This document shows, piece by piece, positions 1 through 8,546 of a DNA stretch of 64,000 bases. Both the position numbers and the translations under genes were made by a program. The notes below the pieces were generated by a model. That model was not told where the DNA came from and searched no databases. It saw only the letters and a program-made list of their open reading frames with translations. The stretch is from Perkinsus olseni. Lineage: Eukaryota > Perkinsozoa > Perkinsida > Perkinsidae. Where the stretch lies: contig JABANP010000140.1 in assembly GCA_013115135.1 (NCBI GenBank), positions 1-64,000 on the forward strand. The letters are read 5' to 3'. The stretch's first letter is position 1. Every line of letters starts with the position of its first letter.

Positions 1-634
1 AAGCCATGACCGCCGTGTAGGATGTCGTCGTTTGCTCCGTTGGATACACATGGTCGCTCAATGGTCCGGTCTTTCTGCAGCTGGCATGGGTGGGGAGCTG
101 CCGAGTTGAAGCGATGCTTTGGGTGGGTACAGTGGATATACCGGTGCCGGAGCAGGAGAGATTGAATGGAAAAGCAAGGACCCTCTGCTTTGCGAGTTCA
201 AGATCGGCGCGAGGGGACGGAGGATTTGCAAAGTGGGAAACGATCTGCAGTTGGGTGATGTCGATGATGAGTTGATCGATACGGCATGTGTTTGCATCGT
301 ACATTAGCCAATTCAGGTCTGAGGAGTCGTGAGGTGATGTTTACCTATTTAATTCACTGGGTCTCGTTAGCCGCAGTCTGAGATTGTCCGATCCTCACCT
401 CTCTATCACTGCCCGCGCAGGTTCCACTGGAGCGAGAGGTCTGGCTAATCACGATTGTCGTAGTCATGGCTGCACCGCGCTTCGCGACCGCTGTGCAGGA
501 TGTCGTTTGCTCCGGGATACACATGGTCGCTCACCGGTCCGGTTTTCTGCAGCCAAGGGTGGGAGTCGCCGAGTTAAGCGATGCTTTGGGTGGGTACGGC
601 GGAGCTATACGTGCTGGAGCAGGAGAGATTGAAC
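1..634. repeat. Diverged direct repeat pair, non-coding
   Basis: Two related segments, about 1-172 and 478-634, share long matched stretches, including the run around ACATGGTCGCTC and the run GCGATGCTTTGGGTGGGTAC, with small indels. The unit period is about 460-480 bp. Short open frames cross both copies, but no frame stays open and conserved in both and I recognise no protein. Most likely this is decayed duplicated DNA at the left edge of the tandem block; the window edge cuts the first copy. Confidence 0.7.
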
Positions 635-1058
635 TCGGAGGAAGTTCTTCAAGTCATGGCGGACCACACGCTTAGCCCTGCAAATCGATTTCTGATCTCC
701 CTCAGGAGCTTGTGGACCCGGATTCAGTAATTACTCCTTGAGCTGCAAGTATGTGCAGAACTTAGGAGTGCCACCTTCAAACCCAAGAGAGGGTCATGCT
801 GAGAACCCGGCTGGATTTCCATCATCACCCGAGAAAGTTAAGCATCGGCGTGCGACCGTCTTCGACTGCTCCTCGATACTTCTGCCATGAATCACAACAC
901 AGTTAACGAGACCAAAGTCGTTGGAACACAATGTCGAACTACCGTGAGTCGTTCCTGGTCTGGGCACCAAAGATGCTGCGTGCCTGGTGTATTTGACTCC
1001 CAAACCAGCATAGCGCTTCCAAGGCGCAGAAAGCCTATGGCGTGGCTGCAAAAGTAAA
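635..1058. other. Stretch with no gene seen
   Basis: Only short frames on both strands, with no recognisable domain, no plausible exon chain and no strong repeat. I see nothing to annotate here. Confidence 0.5.
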
Positions 1059-1343
1059 TCCGTAGAGAGCATAGCTAATGGCGAGACAGCGCAACTACAA
1101 AATCAATGGTGTATGGATTAGCCATTCTCAGCCTCTCACACCTAATAGTAAGTAAAGAAGTTTAGCTCTCACACTGGTGCACTCAGAGTGCTGGGAATAG
1201 CAAGAGACTACATAAGGCCTAACTACAGCCTATAACAGGCTTTGAGTATGCGTGCAACTGTGTAGGAAGCATAGCTTATGGCAAAGCAGCGCAACTATAG
1301 GGACACTACTAAGGGATACCATTCTCAGCCCCCAGCATTATCA
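1059..1343. repeat. Short direct repeat pair
   Basis: Segments at about 1059-1143 and 1263-1343 share the core GCATAGCTNATGG..AGACAGCGCAACTA and the later CATTCTCAGCC, separated by unrelated sequence. The period is about 204 bp. No coding potential is evident in either copy. Confidence 0.6.
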
Positions 1344-1419
1344 CATATAAGGAAGGATCAACGCAGCAATACCTCACTAGCTCAATCACTTGCGAGTGAG
1401 CCTATAACGACTCTGCATA

Positions 1420-2104
1420 ACAACGACTGGCCGGGTGAGAGCGGCAAAGGGCAAAGTCGCATATCTTCGTCCCGGTTACGGCCAGGGAGATCCTGCAGGG
1501 GCTGCACTTGAATTGACTCGGCTGATCGCAGATAATTTGCATGCAAACGCCAATTAACTTAATCCCGCTATCTCCCGTCCCATTCGCCAAGGTTGTGCGC
1601 GAGGTTGCTTGTCCTGTATGAATGATGCTTTGGGGCGCAGCGTGCCAGTGGAGCATATTCTACTTTCTCCGCACCACATCTCTTGATTTGGAGTCGCAAA
1701 GCAATCCCCAGATCCGGCACGCCGAACCCGTGAGCGTTTCACGCGCTGTCATCCCGCTGGGCCGACAACTGCAGATGTGAGCGCGCGCGTGTAGCGGCTT
1801 CTTCATCGGCAACAGTCGAGGTAACCATCCAGTGAATCCGTAGTTTATCTGGGTTCTGGAGCGGGGTCAGAGAAACTATGGGCAGGCATGACTTTTTTCT
1901 CGGAAAGCTGGCCCGGTTCGGTAAATTGTTACCCTTTCGCCTGAGAATGAATCTACCAGCTCGCTTGGCGGTAGGGACGTTAGGGTGCTCATTGATGGTG
2001 ATCAAATCCGGGACCTCATAGGCCGCAAGCATAGGATTGATGGTAACCCTGTCACTGAATCTTGTGGCTAGATTCCGGTACCAGCTCCCGGAGTTGAACA
2101 TCAC
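1420..2104. repeat. Decayed third copy of the tandem block
   Basis: About 1430-1500 matches the start of the coiled-coil blocks near 10615-10680 and 15976-16040 (shared GAGAGCGGCAA and GCCAGGGAGATCCT). About 1665-1960 matches 12460-12680 (shared GGAGTCGCAAAG, CTATGG.AGGC and CTCGGAAGCTG) at clearly lower identity. So the unit found twice between 2.7 and 18.6 kb has an older, degenerate relative here. A 121-codon minus-strand frame (1739-2104) runs through it, but its homologous segment at 12.5 kb is not open, so I do not call it a gene. Confidence 0.6.
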
Positions 2105-2371
2105 AGCTCTTCGTTAGTTCACCTAGTGCTCGTGATTGACGATGATGAGGGTTGTGGAGACTCCTTCAACCGCTGTCCAGGACAGATCTCCTTGTTCGGA
2201 CCCTATACTGCTATGCTGCAGTTCATTCTGGGACACTCACATAGACACTGTGCTGTTGAGAATCCTAAGGTCGTTTCCGAGCGAGTATACCAGGCACCTG
2301 AGCTCCAGTTGTGAAGTTATAGGACTCATTAATGCTTTGTTTTTTGTGAAGGGTTCGGCGAACCTCCATAT

Positions 2372-2608
2372 ATGCGGGACTTACGCAGCCTGAGCGTGAG
2401 TTGCGACAGCTATGAATTAGATAAATTCATAGTATCCCCTAATACAGCATTAGATAAATTCATAGTATCCCCTAATACAGCATTAGATAAATTCTTAGTA
2501 TCCCCTAATACAGCATTAGATAAATTCATAGTATCCCCTAATACAGCATTCCACGGTACTGACGATCGTGGCGACAGTTCCGTGATTGAAGCAACGATAG
2601 CATCATAG
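2372..2608 (+). CDS. Possible small repeat protein (78 aa)
   Basis: An ATG-initiated frame of 78 codons contains four consecutive copies of the 11-residue unit LDKFIVSPNTA, the third with Leu for Ile. There is no signal peptide, no transmembrane segment and no recognised domain. Because the DNA unit is 33 bp, a multiple of three, the frame stays open simply because one unit is open, so openness is weak evidence for coding. No other copy exists in the window to test conservation. It could equally be a non-coding minisatellite that happens to read through. Confidence 0.2.
   Translation: MRDLRSLSVSCDSYELDKFIVSPNTALDKFIVSPNTALDKFLVSPNTALDKFIVSPNTAFHGTDDRGDSSVIEATIAS
2417..2548. repeat. 33-bp minisatellite, four copies
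   Basis: Four exact head-to-tail copies of a 33-bp A/T-rich unit beginning TTAGATAAATTC occupy 2417-2449, 2450-2482, 2483-2515 and 2516-2548. The only difference seen is one A-to-T change in the third copy. Such uniformity implies recent expansion or ongoing homogenisation. The homologous position of the second tandem block (about 13.0-13.3 kb) lacks it. Confidence 0.95.
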
Positions 2609-2637
2609 ACCTCGACAACCCCCTCTCCAACTACATA

Positions 2638-2683
2638 GTAAGGAGATGACCCCCTTCCTGTAGTATTGGAGTCACCTCCTTAC
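2638..2683. other. Inverted repeat, 13-bp arms
   Basis: Arms at 2638-2650 and 2671-2683 pair at 12 of 13 positions around a 20-nt spacer. The location is non-coding, just left of the duplicated block. It is too isolated to call a terminator or a transposon end. Confidence 0.5.
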
Positions 2684-3150
2684 CGCGAAGGAACGACCTA
2701 TCCTCGAGAACCACTGATGCATTGGTATTCTAGGGATGCAGGCTACCCCAGTCAGTTCTGCTGTCACTTGTTTCAACAGGGTTAAGCAGCATACTGAAGC
2801 GATTTGGAGTATTCACAGAGACTATCTCAAAAAAGTCGCTGTGAGGGTAAGCGGGCGATCAAGAGGTCCTTCAATTGACAATACAACAAGTGGGATAGGT
2901 AGCTTGAAAGCTGAGCAATCTAATATTTCATATCCACTGGAGCGACGCCTCCGCCATATAATGAAATCACGCCTGGAAAGGCGGTAGTAGGAAAGTACTA
3001 CAATTGTGAAAAAGTCCTAATATAAAGTTCGTCGACATATTTCAGCGATCGACGGTCGCTTAGCTAGAGGGCCTCAAGTTGAGGCTAATGGAGGCCACGG
3101 TCCTCGGTCATACCAGCTGCTCGAAGGAGACTGAGGATGCAAGCGTCCAC

Positions 3151-3531
3151 CTACTTACACTGTTGATACTTTTGTGTAGGAGGAGGGAAGAGATTATCCA
3201 AACCTGTGCACTTCAAGAGAGGCTCGTTGCAGTTGTGGTTGTTCATACAGGTCGAACAGTCATCACCGGACGGATTGTTCAAGCACTGAGTAGCGCAGCT
3301 CAACCCACACTGGCCGAAGTCACCGAAGCATTCAGCACATCCCTTACTGAGACTACAACCCTTCTCGAGGCATGGCGGGATGAGCTGCTTCGGAAAGAGA
3401 ACAGCACTCTCGCTACAATGCCAGAGGAAGCCGGCGAAGTACTTGCCCGCCATAGCCGCCTTGTCGGCGGCGCTGCAGGCGTTGTCGGCGGCCACGAGGC
3501 TAACGACGAGGAGGTTGACGAAGAAGTGCAT
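3151..3531 (-). CDS. Small secreted cysteine-rich protein, copy A
   Basis: A single-exon protein of 126 residues. The start is the ATG at 3529-3531, which gives an N-terminal hydrophobic stretch (FFVNLLVVSLVAA) ending in a good signal-peptidase context. The mature part is dense in cysteines, with CFGDFGQCGLSC near residue 70 and DDCSTCMNNHNC near residue 92, so a disulfide-stabilised extracellular protein is likely. Closest relative is the gene at 13812-14192, with the same length and cysteine layout, and a third relative lies at 19728-20142. I do not recognise the family; function unknown. Upstream and coding DNA belong to the tandem segmental duplication. Longer open frames on the opposite strand are shadows. 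Confidence 0.8.
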   Translation of the reverse strand: MHFFVNLLVVSLVAADNACSAADKAAMAGKYFAGFLWHCSESAVLFPKQLIPPCLEKGCSLSKGCAECFGDFGQCGLSCATQCLNNPSGDDCSTCMNNHNCNEPLLKCTGLDNLFPPPTQKYQQCK

Positions 3532-4579
3532 CTCCAGACTGTGGTGCTTAGAGTAGTGGCGTTGGACGACCACGGACGGTTTGGTGCACAATAGCTAAAA
3601 GTTCGGGTACGCCGATAGGAGACAGTGAAACGCCTCGCACGCTAACGACGAGAAGCATCAGTCCGGGATCTCGCCGAACTAGATGCTCGCGCGCCATTAA
3701 TGGTGGCTGGATTCGCATGCTCTCAACAGCCATACACTTTTCGAAGAATCCCAATTCACGACAAGCAGTAACTCACCCATAAAATAGGTTGCTGCACGAT
3801 TCAGGGCTGAAGACAAGAAGGTGGCGTCGCATCGACAAGAGTACAGAACCACAGGACAACTCCTTCACGTTCCGGTGAGCTAGATCTCAACCTGAACGGC
3901 CTACACGCTGAAATATCATACAGAGAACACCCAAGAGGGCCAAGGATCGGTCATGCCATCTCATTCTTCCCTCCTCCGCATAGCACGTCACCGTGACGTT
4001 TCGGCACCTGTCTTCCCGGCTGAGGATGGTGGCAGTGCGACCAAACCTTTGAGTACTAAGAAGGACAGGGTAAGGGTGTGCTCCCGCCGGTTACGGAGGC
4101 GAGCGCGCTAAACTGGCGCCGAAAGATAGGTATACCACTGTGGGGTGGAGTGGCTACAATGGTTCCGCCACCATCCGGCATGGCTAGGCGCACGCGTTCT
4201 CGAGGGTATGCGTTCTAGATTACATTACAGATTCTCGTTATCGATTGACTCCCCTCGAGTCCGGTTCCTCCTTTGTTTGAGCCCCGTCTCAAATTACCAG
4301 ACTGTGCTGAGTTGAAGTGCAATTCTTGAAGGCAAGTGCTCCAGCTCGTGGTCGGTCAAGAGTCCTAACTTAGGACTTTGTCTTGCTGAATGAGCTTAAC
4401 ACAACATACGCATTTGACATCAGTTACACTAGACAAGCTTCGCATCTTCCATCATGGAAGTTCCATGGCGAGAACTCTTCGGCAGGAAGCACCCTAGCAC
4501 TACGGAAGTACATTCTGCCGAAAGTTGGCAGGACCAGAAAGACACGGGTAAAGCTGGGAACAATGATGCATGATCGCTT
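3532..4579. other. Intergenic part of duplicated block, no gene seen
   Basis: It lies upstream of the minus-strand cysteine-rich gene and downstream of the minus-strand coiled-coil gene copy A. Weak similarity to 14193-15432 is visible throughout (for example GAGCCCCGTCTCAAAT near 4276 and 15159) and becomes near-identity from about 4455. Only short, unconserved frames are present. The promoter of the cysteine-rich gene should lie at its left end. Confidence 0.5.
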
Positions 4580-4873
4580 CTAAGGACGAAAAACTCGACG
4601 AGCCAGCGGACTCTGGAGTGGCACTGGACTTGTTTTCGATGGTTGGTGCGCTACTTTGTGAACCGATGCCGGGCCGTGCACCTGTGTATGGGGACGGTGG
4701 GTATCCGAACGAGCAGTATCTAGGCGTTCACTTGAAGTCGACACAGCTGATTCTCCATCTGACGTTGGCTCATCTGCAGGAGCTTCAAGATCGAGCTGTC
4801 AGCTTTCCTGGCCAGCAGATCCAATATGTTCCGGAATCGACCGCATGACCTCTGCTTCCACGATTTGTCGATC

Positions 4874-4878
4874 CTGGC
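4874..4878. repeat. Target-site duplication, left (CTGGC)
   Basis: CTGGC immediately precedes the TG of the left LTR and recurs immediately after the CA of the right LTR at 10375-10379. The uninterrupted copy B has a single CTGGC at 15736-15740, which proves a 5-bp duplication on insertion. Confidence 0.98.
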
Positions 4879-5098
4879 TGTGAGAATCCGAACTCGTGAT
4901 TGTGTAGAATCTCTCTCGTTTGTGTGATGGAGACATTATTGATCCAAGTATCTTTCGCTAGGCTTAAGTGATATACATTGATGTCATTTATAAGATGAGT
5001 AGGAAATCTACTTGTCCTCTACATCTTCTATAAGCATTGGTTATTATGAGCTACTCTTTTGTTGGGTTTAAGTTCAACGAGGACCTGGTACCGCGACA
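4879..5098 (+). repeat. Left (5') LTR, 220 bp
   Basis: Identical to 10155-10374 except for two substitutions (A/G near position 8 and C/G near position 67 of the LTR). It starts TGTGAG and ends GCGACA. It carries the Gag start codon at 5046-5048, so the first 17 codons of the polyprotein are LTR-encoded, as in yeast Ty1. A TATA-like TATACATT and a TTTATAAGATG motif lie about 70-100 nt before the ATG and may be the promoter; that part is inference. Confidence 0.97.
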
Positions 5099-8000
5099 AT
5101 TGGCTCCGATGCGGTCCGTTGGACTTTTTAGTGACAGTAATGATGTCAAGAGCTTCCAGCAAGAGATGATGATTATGTTGGAGCCCTTCCGAGCTTCTAA
5201 GTGGATCGAGGAGCATAAAAAGCTCGAGGCCGAAGAAGCAGGAAGTGGCGACTTGAGGGTATTAAATTCGGTCTATTACTCCATCTCCTCTGAGTTGATG
5301 GACGCAGGTTATCTGGATTTTGTAGAAGATGAACTGCCACCAACGACTGAACCAGCTATGAATTTTCTTTCCTATGCTGCGTTGTGGGTCAGCCGTGGTA
5401 AGACTATTGCCTCTATGTCTAAGAGAAATGCTTTGGCAGATGCCGTGATTAAAGCTTTCCCTCAGCCGACACCTTCATCAACCAGTTCTAATGTTGTGTA
5501 TAAGTCGACCGAGTCGTTGACGACAGACGCAAGTGGTGTGCTGACTTTGAAGGCCTGCCGAGATGAAGTCCAAACCGCTAACACTTTGCCCATGATTGAG
5601 ACTTATAACGGAGAAGGTGATAAAGTGAGTGCTATAAAGTGGAAGTCTGACGTTGAGGATCAGTCCGGGCCGATGGGCTCACCTATTGTTACCTTTTACT
5701 ATGCTAAGCGTACTTGTGATGCGGTGTCTTGGAAGGAGTTGACTGGCAAAGACTTCGAGAACTTGTCACGCGATTATGCTACTTATCGAAAGGCCTTGAA
5801 GACTCTCTGGAATCGTGCCTTGTCTCAAGATACTCAAGCAGCTCGTGAAGATATACTTATGCAATGGTCAGCTCTCAAGCAGAACAAGAACGAGTCGGTC
5901 AGTGCTTTTTCGACAAGGGTTCTTGATATGCAGAATGAGAGGGAACTCATTGATATGAAAGTGAGTGATGACGAAGTCAAAGCTCGATTCCGACGCGGCC
6001 TAAGATCCTCGGATCTAGCTTTGTGGGCTCTCGATAGGGCAAATTTACCCTTGGCGAAATTCATGTCGTTGGTTGTTGGTCGGGCAAATGAGATGGCTCG
6101 ATTAGGTATTACTTCAACGACTGACGGCCCGGTATCTACTCCCTCTACATCCGGCAAGCAAAAGATCTGTAAGGTCTTTGCTCGAACTGGTCATTGTAAG
6201 TTTGGTGACCGTTGTAGGTATGAGCACATTGCCAATAAGGATATAACTTCTAAGGAACAATTCACTCCATCGGTATCACCTCCAACAATGCCATCGTCAG
6301 CCACTTCCACTACTACTGGTCCATCTACAGTAACACCAGATGCCGAGACTAAAGCGTCGAGTACCCCCACAGCAGCACGGCAGGTGATATGCTTCTTATG
6401 TAAGAAGCCTGGACATATCGCCAAAGACTGTCCTAGTAGGAGTAAGACCGGTAATAACAAGAACTCTATGACTCCGAGTCCTTTGAAAGCGGCCACTGAT
6501 ATCGTCCCATCGGCGCAGGAAGCAACGCCAGCCGATGATGTAGTGGGAGCGATCTCGTTTGAGAATGTTGAGTCTAATTCTTGGAATGGTACTAAGCTGC
6601 CTCTGGTTGTAGCATCGCCATCAAGCACTGTGAGAACATCCTCCTTTGACTGCTTGGCCGATACTGGTGCCCATAAGAATTATTTATCTAAAGCAGTGGC
6701 GCTGAAGCTATGTGATCAGCTGACAATAACGACGGTTTCCTTGCGCGAGGCGCATGTCTCTAAACAGGTAGACGATGCCCCGTTGGTCGCGAAGGCCTCA
6801 CTTAAGCTCAGGGTGTCCGTGGGGAAACTTGTACCCACTGACCCTGTATTAACTTTCTATATTCTCGATGATATGTCCCCTGGTGCTATCATCGGTATCA
6901 AGGGCATGCAGAAGCTCCGTCTACAAATAACGCTGTCCGGTGATACTATCATTAGGCAGTGTGGTTCCCCTTATCTTTCAGAGACCTTCTTTGTTAGCGA
7001 CGAGTCTGGTGATGATATCGCGGTCGTAGAAGAACAACAGAAAGACAACGATGAGATCAACGACCCTACGGTATACTGTCACCAACATTCTCGCCAAGAT
7101 TTGGCATCGGTGAGGAAGAAGAAGGACCTTAGCTTTGATGAAGCACTTCAGGCTCTGATGGAGTGGCAACCAGTAAGGTCGGCTCCGGACTATTCGTTTA
7201 GAGTACGTCCCATCGGTAACCAGAAGAAAGACTCTGACGGCCAACGGTACTACTTCGAAGTCTACATTCCCAAGAAGGGAACTAATTGCCATCAGCGCCG
7301 TAAGTATGATTATAGTACTACGTTAATGAGTAGGTTGTCATCTACTGAGCGTGCTGCTTATTTTGCTGAAGTAGATGAATACCTTCGACGCGGATGGTGG
7401 CAGGTTATTGATGACAATGCTGACTCTACTACTACTGCTGCTGTTGAGAATTCTGGTGAACCGCCCGCTGAAGCATCGAGTGGTGCGGGGGGTAACCCGA
7501 TAATTATTTTTCCAGTGAGGCAAGAAGGCCGTGGAACGGCAATTCGGCCCTGTGCCGATTGCCGCGAAGCGAACCGGGAAGCCCCAACTGCGTCTTATCG
7601 TGGAGATTCCATAAGTCGACTTTTTCGTAAGATACGAGTCCAGTGGCATCGGCACGATTGCCTGTCTTGCATAGATGCGCGTAAAGCGTTTTATCGAGTT
7701 CACTTATTTCATCCTATCCCTGTATGCACCAATTCTTTTAAGTTCCGAACGCTGCGTATGAGCTTCGGCCTAGCAATAGGATGCGCAGGGTTAGAATCAG
7801 CTCTGTTGGCTGTCCTTTCACTCGCTCGTATAAGATACCCATTTAATGATGTCCTTAAATACCGTACAGATATTTATGTTGATGACATCTGTTTTAGTGG
7901 AAGCCATGCTGAAGTAGAGGAGGCCAGAAAAGGCTTTATCGAAACAGCTAGCGAGTTTGGTTTCGAATTCGGCAAGTTTAAGGACCTCTGCCCCATTCGT

Positions 8001-8504
8001 GATTCGTCAGGCCCTATTCTACATCTGGGACTGATATGGTATCTGGACGGCGAGGAACCTTTTGTGAGATGCCGGCACAATGAAGCTGTCAACAAGCTCA
8101 CTTTTCTATTGCAGCGAAAGACTCCGTTGACAAAAAGACGATGTTTCGCTATTTCAGGGTTAGCTATTGACTCCGTTGTTGCCCATGGTCCTCTTTCCGT
8201 GGCAGCTGACGTTCTACGGAGCATATCTGGTCGCCATTCTGGTGACTGGGATACTCCTCTTCGACTGGACAGCACAGAAGAAACCGCTGTCAAGAAGTGT
8301 GTTGACATTATCGAAGAGGAGCTTACTAAGGACTGCAAACATGGATTTGCAAGTAGTAACAAGCTTGACTTCAAAGTGACGTCTGATGCTAGCCCATATG
8401 GGCACGGTTCAACAGAACAACAACAAGTTGTTGTTCTGTACCCATCTCGCCGCTGCATTAGAGTCGACTTGGAAGCTGACAGTACAGGCCTTGCCAACAG
8501 CTAG
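5046..8504 (+). CDS. Retrotransposon Gag-protease-RT-RNase H polyprotein
   Basis: The ATG at 5046 lies in the left LTR; an upstream in-frame TTG at 5037 is not needed. Domains in order: a retrotransposon Gag region (about 5580-6110); a CCCH zinc finger (about 6164-6230, C-x8-C-x5-C-x3-H); a CCHC zinc knuckle (about 6390-6435, C-x2-C-x4-H-x4-C); a pepsin-type protease with LADTGA (about 6655); reverse transcriptase with CIDARKAFY (about 7668) and the catalytic YVDD box (about 7877); and the start of RNase H with TSDASPYG (about 8380). The frame ends at TAG 8502-8504 soon after the RNase H start, just past a near-perfect hairpin at 8413-8440. The integrase follows in the same frame after several stops. 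Role: replication of the element through an RNA intermediate in cytoplasmic particles. Confidence 0.93.
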   Translation: MSYSFVGFKFNEDLVPRQLAPMRSVGLFSDSNDVKSFQQEMMIMLEPFRASKWIEEHKKLEAEEAGSGDLRVLNSVYYSISSELMDAGYLDFVEDELPPTTEPAMNFLSYAALWVSRGKTIASMSKRNALADAVIKAFPQPTPSSTSSNVVYKSTESLTTDASGVLTLKACRDEVQTANTLPMIETYNGEGDKVSAIKWKSDVEDQSGPMGSPIVTFYYAKRTCDAVSWKELTGKDFENLSRDYATYRKALKTLWNRALSQDTQAAREDILMQWSALKQNKNESVSAFSTRVLDMQNERELIDMKVSDDEVKARFRRGLRSSDLALWALDRANLPLAKFMSLVVGRANEMARLGITSTTDGPVSTPSTSGKQKICKVFARTGHCKFGDRCRYEHIANKDITSKEQFTPSVSPPTMPSSATSTTTGPSTVTPDAETKASSTPTAARQVICFLCKKPGHIAKDCPSRSKTGNNKNSMTPSPLKAATDIVPSAQEATPADDVVGAISFENVESNSWNGTKLPLVVASPSSTVRTSSFDCLADTGAHKNYLSKAVALKLCDQLTITTVSLREAHVSKQVDDAPLVAKASLKLRVSVGKLVPTDPVLTFYILDDMSPGAIIGIKGMQKLRLQITLSGDTIIRQCGSPYLSETFFVSDESGDDIAVVEEQQKDNDEINDPTVYCHQHSRQDLASVRKKKDLSFDEALQALMEWQPVRSAPDYSFRVRPIGNQKKDSDGQRYYFEVYIPKKGTNCHQRRKYDYSTTLMSRLSSTERAAYFAEVDEYLRRGWWQVIDDNADSTTTAAVENSGEPPAEASSGAGGNPIIIFPVRQEGRGTAIRPCADCREANREAPTASYRGDSISRLFRKIRVQWHRHDCLSCIDARKAFYRVHLFHPIPVCTNSFKFRTLRMSFGLAIGCAGLESALLAVLSLARIRYPFNDVLKYRTDIYVDDICFSGSHAEVEEARKGFIETASEFGFEFGKFKDLCPIRDSSGPILHLGLIWYLDGEEPFVRCRHNEAVNKLTFLLQRKTPLTKRRCFAISGLAIDSVVAHGPLSVAADVLRSISGRHSGDWDTPLRLDSTEETAVKKCVDIIEEELTKDCKHGFASSNKLDFKVTSDASPYGHGSTEQQQVVVLYPSRRCIRVDLEADSTGLANS
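5101..5118 (+). promoter_or_regulatory. Candidate primer-binding site
   Basis: TGGCTCCGATGCGGTCCG begins two bases after the LTR, the usual position for annealing of a tRNA 3' end, whose terminal CCA pairs with TGG. The priming tRNA cannot be named from memory. The site lies within the Gag reading frame because translation starts in the LTR. Confidence 0.55.
8413..8440. other. Perfect 13-bp inverted repeat in RNase H region
   Basis: Two 13-nt arms (ACAGAACAACAAC and its complement) flank a 2-nt AA spacer, inside the RNase H coding region 62 nt before the TAG. In RNA it would form a strong hairpin. It lies where similarity to RNase H becomes hard to follow in the open frame, so it marks either a rearrangement or a recoding signal. 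Confidence 0.85.
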
Positions 8505-8546
8505 GGCGTCGGTAACCAATTCATCAACAAATAAAGCGGCATCGCG

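Noticed and set aside
2372..2608. CRISPR-like array at the 33-bp repeats
   Set aside because: The units are directly adjacent with no spacers, and the genome is eukaryotic; it is a minisatellite.
3079..3594. 171-codon plus-strand frame, with a partner at 13950-14213
   Set aside because: Antisense to the cysteine-rich genes. Similarity between the two copies is explained by conservation of the real gene on the other strand.
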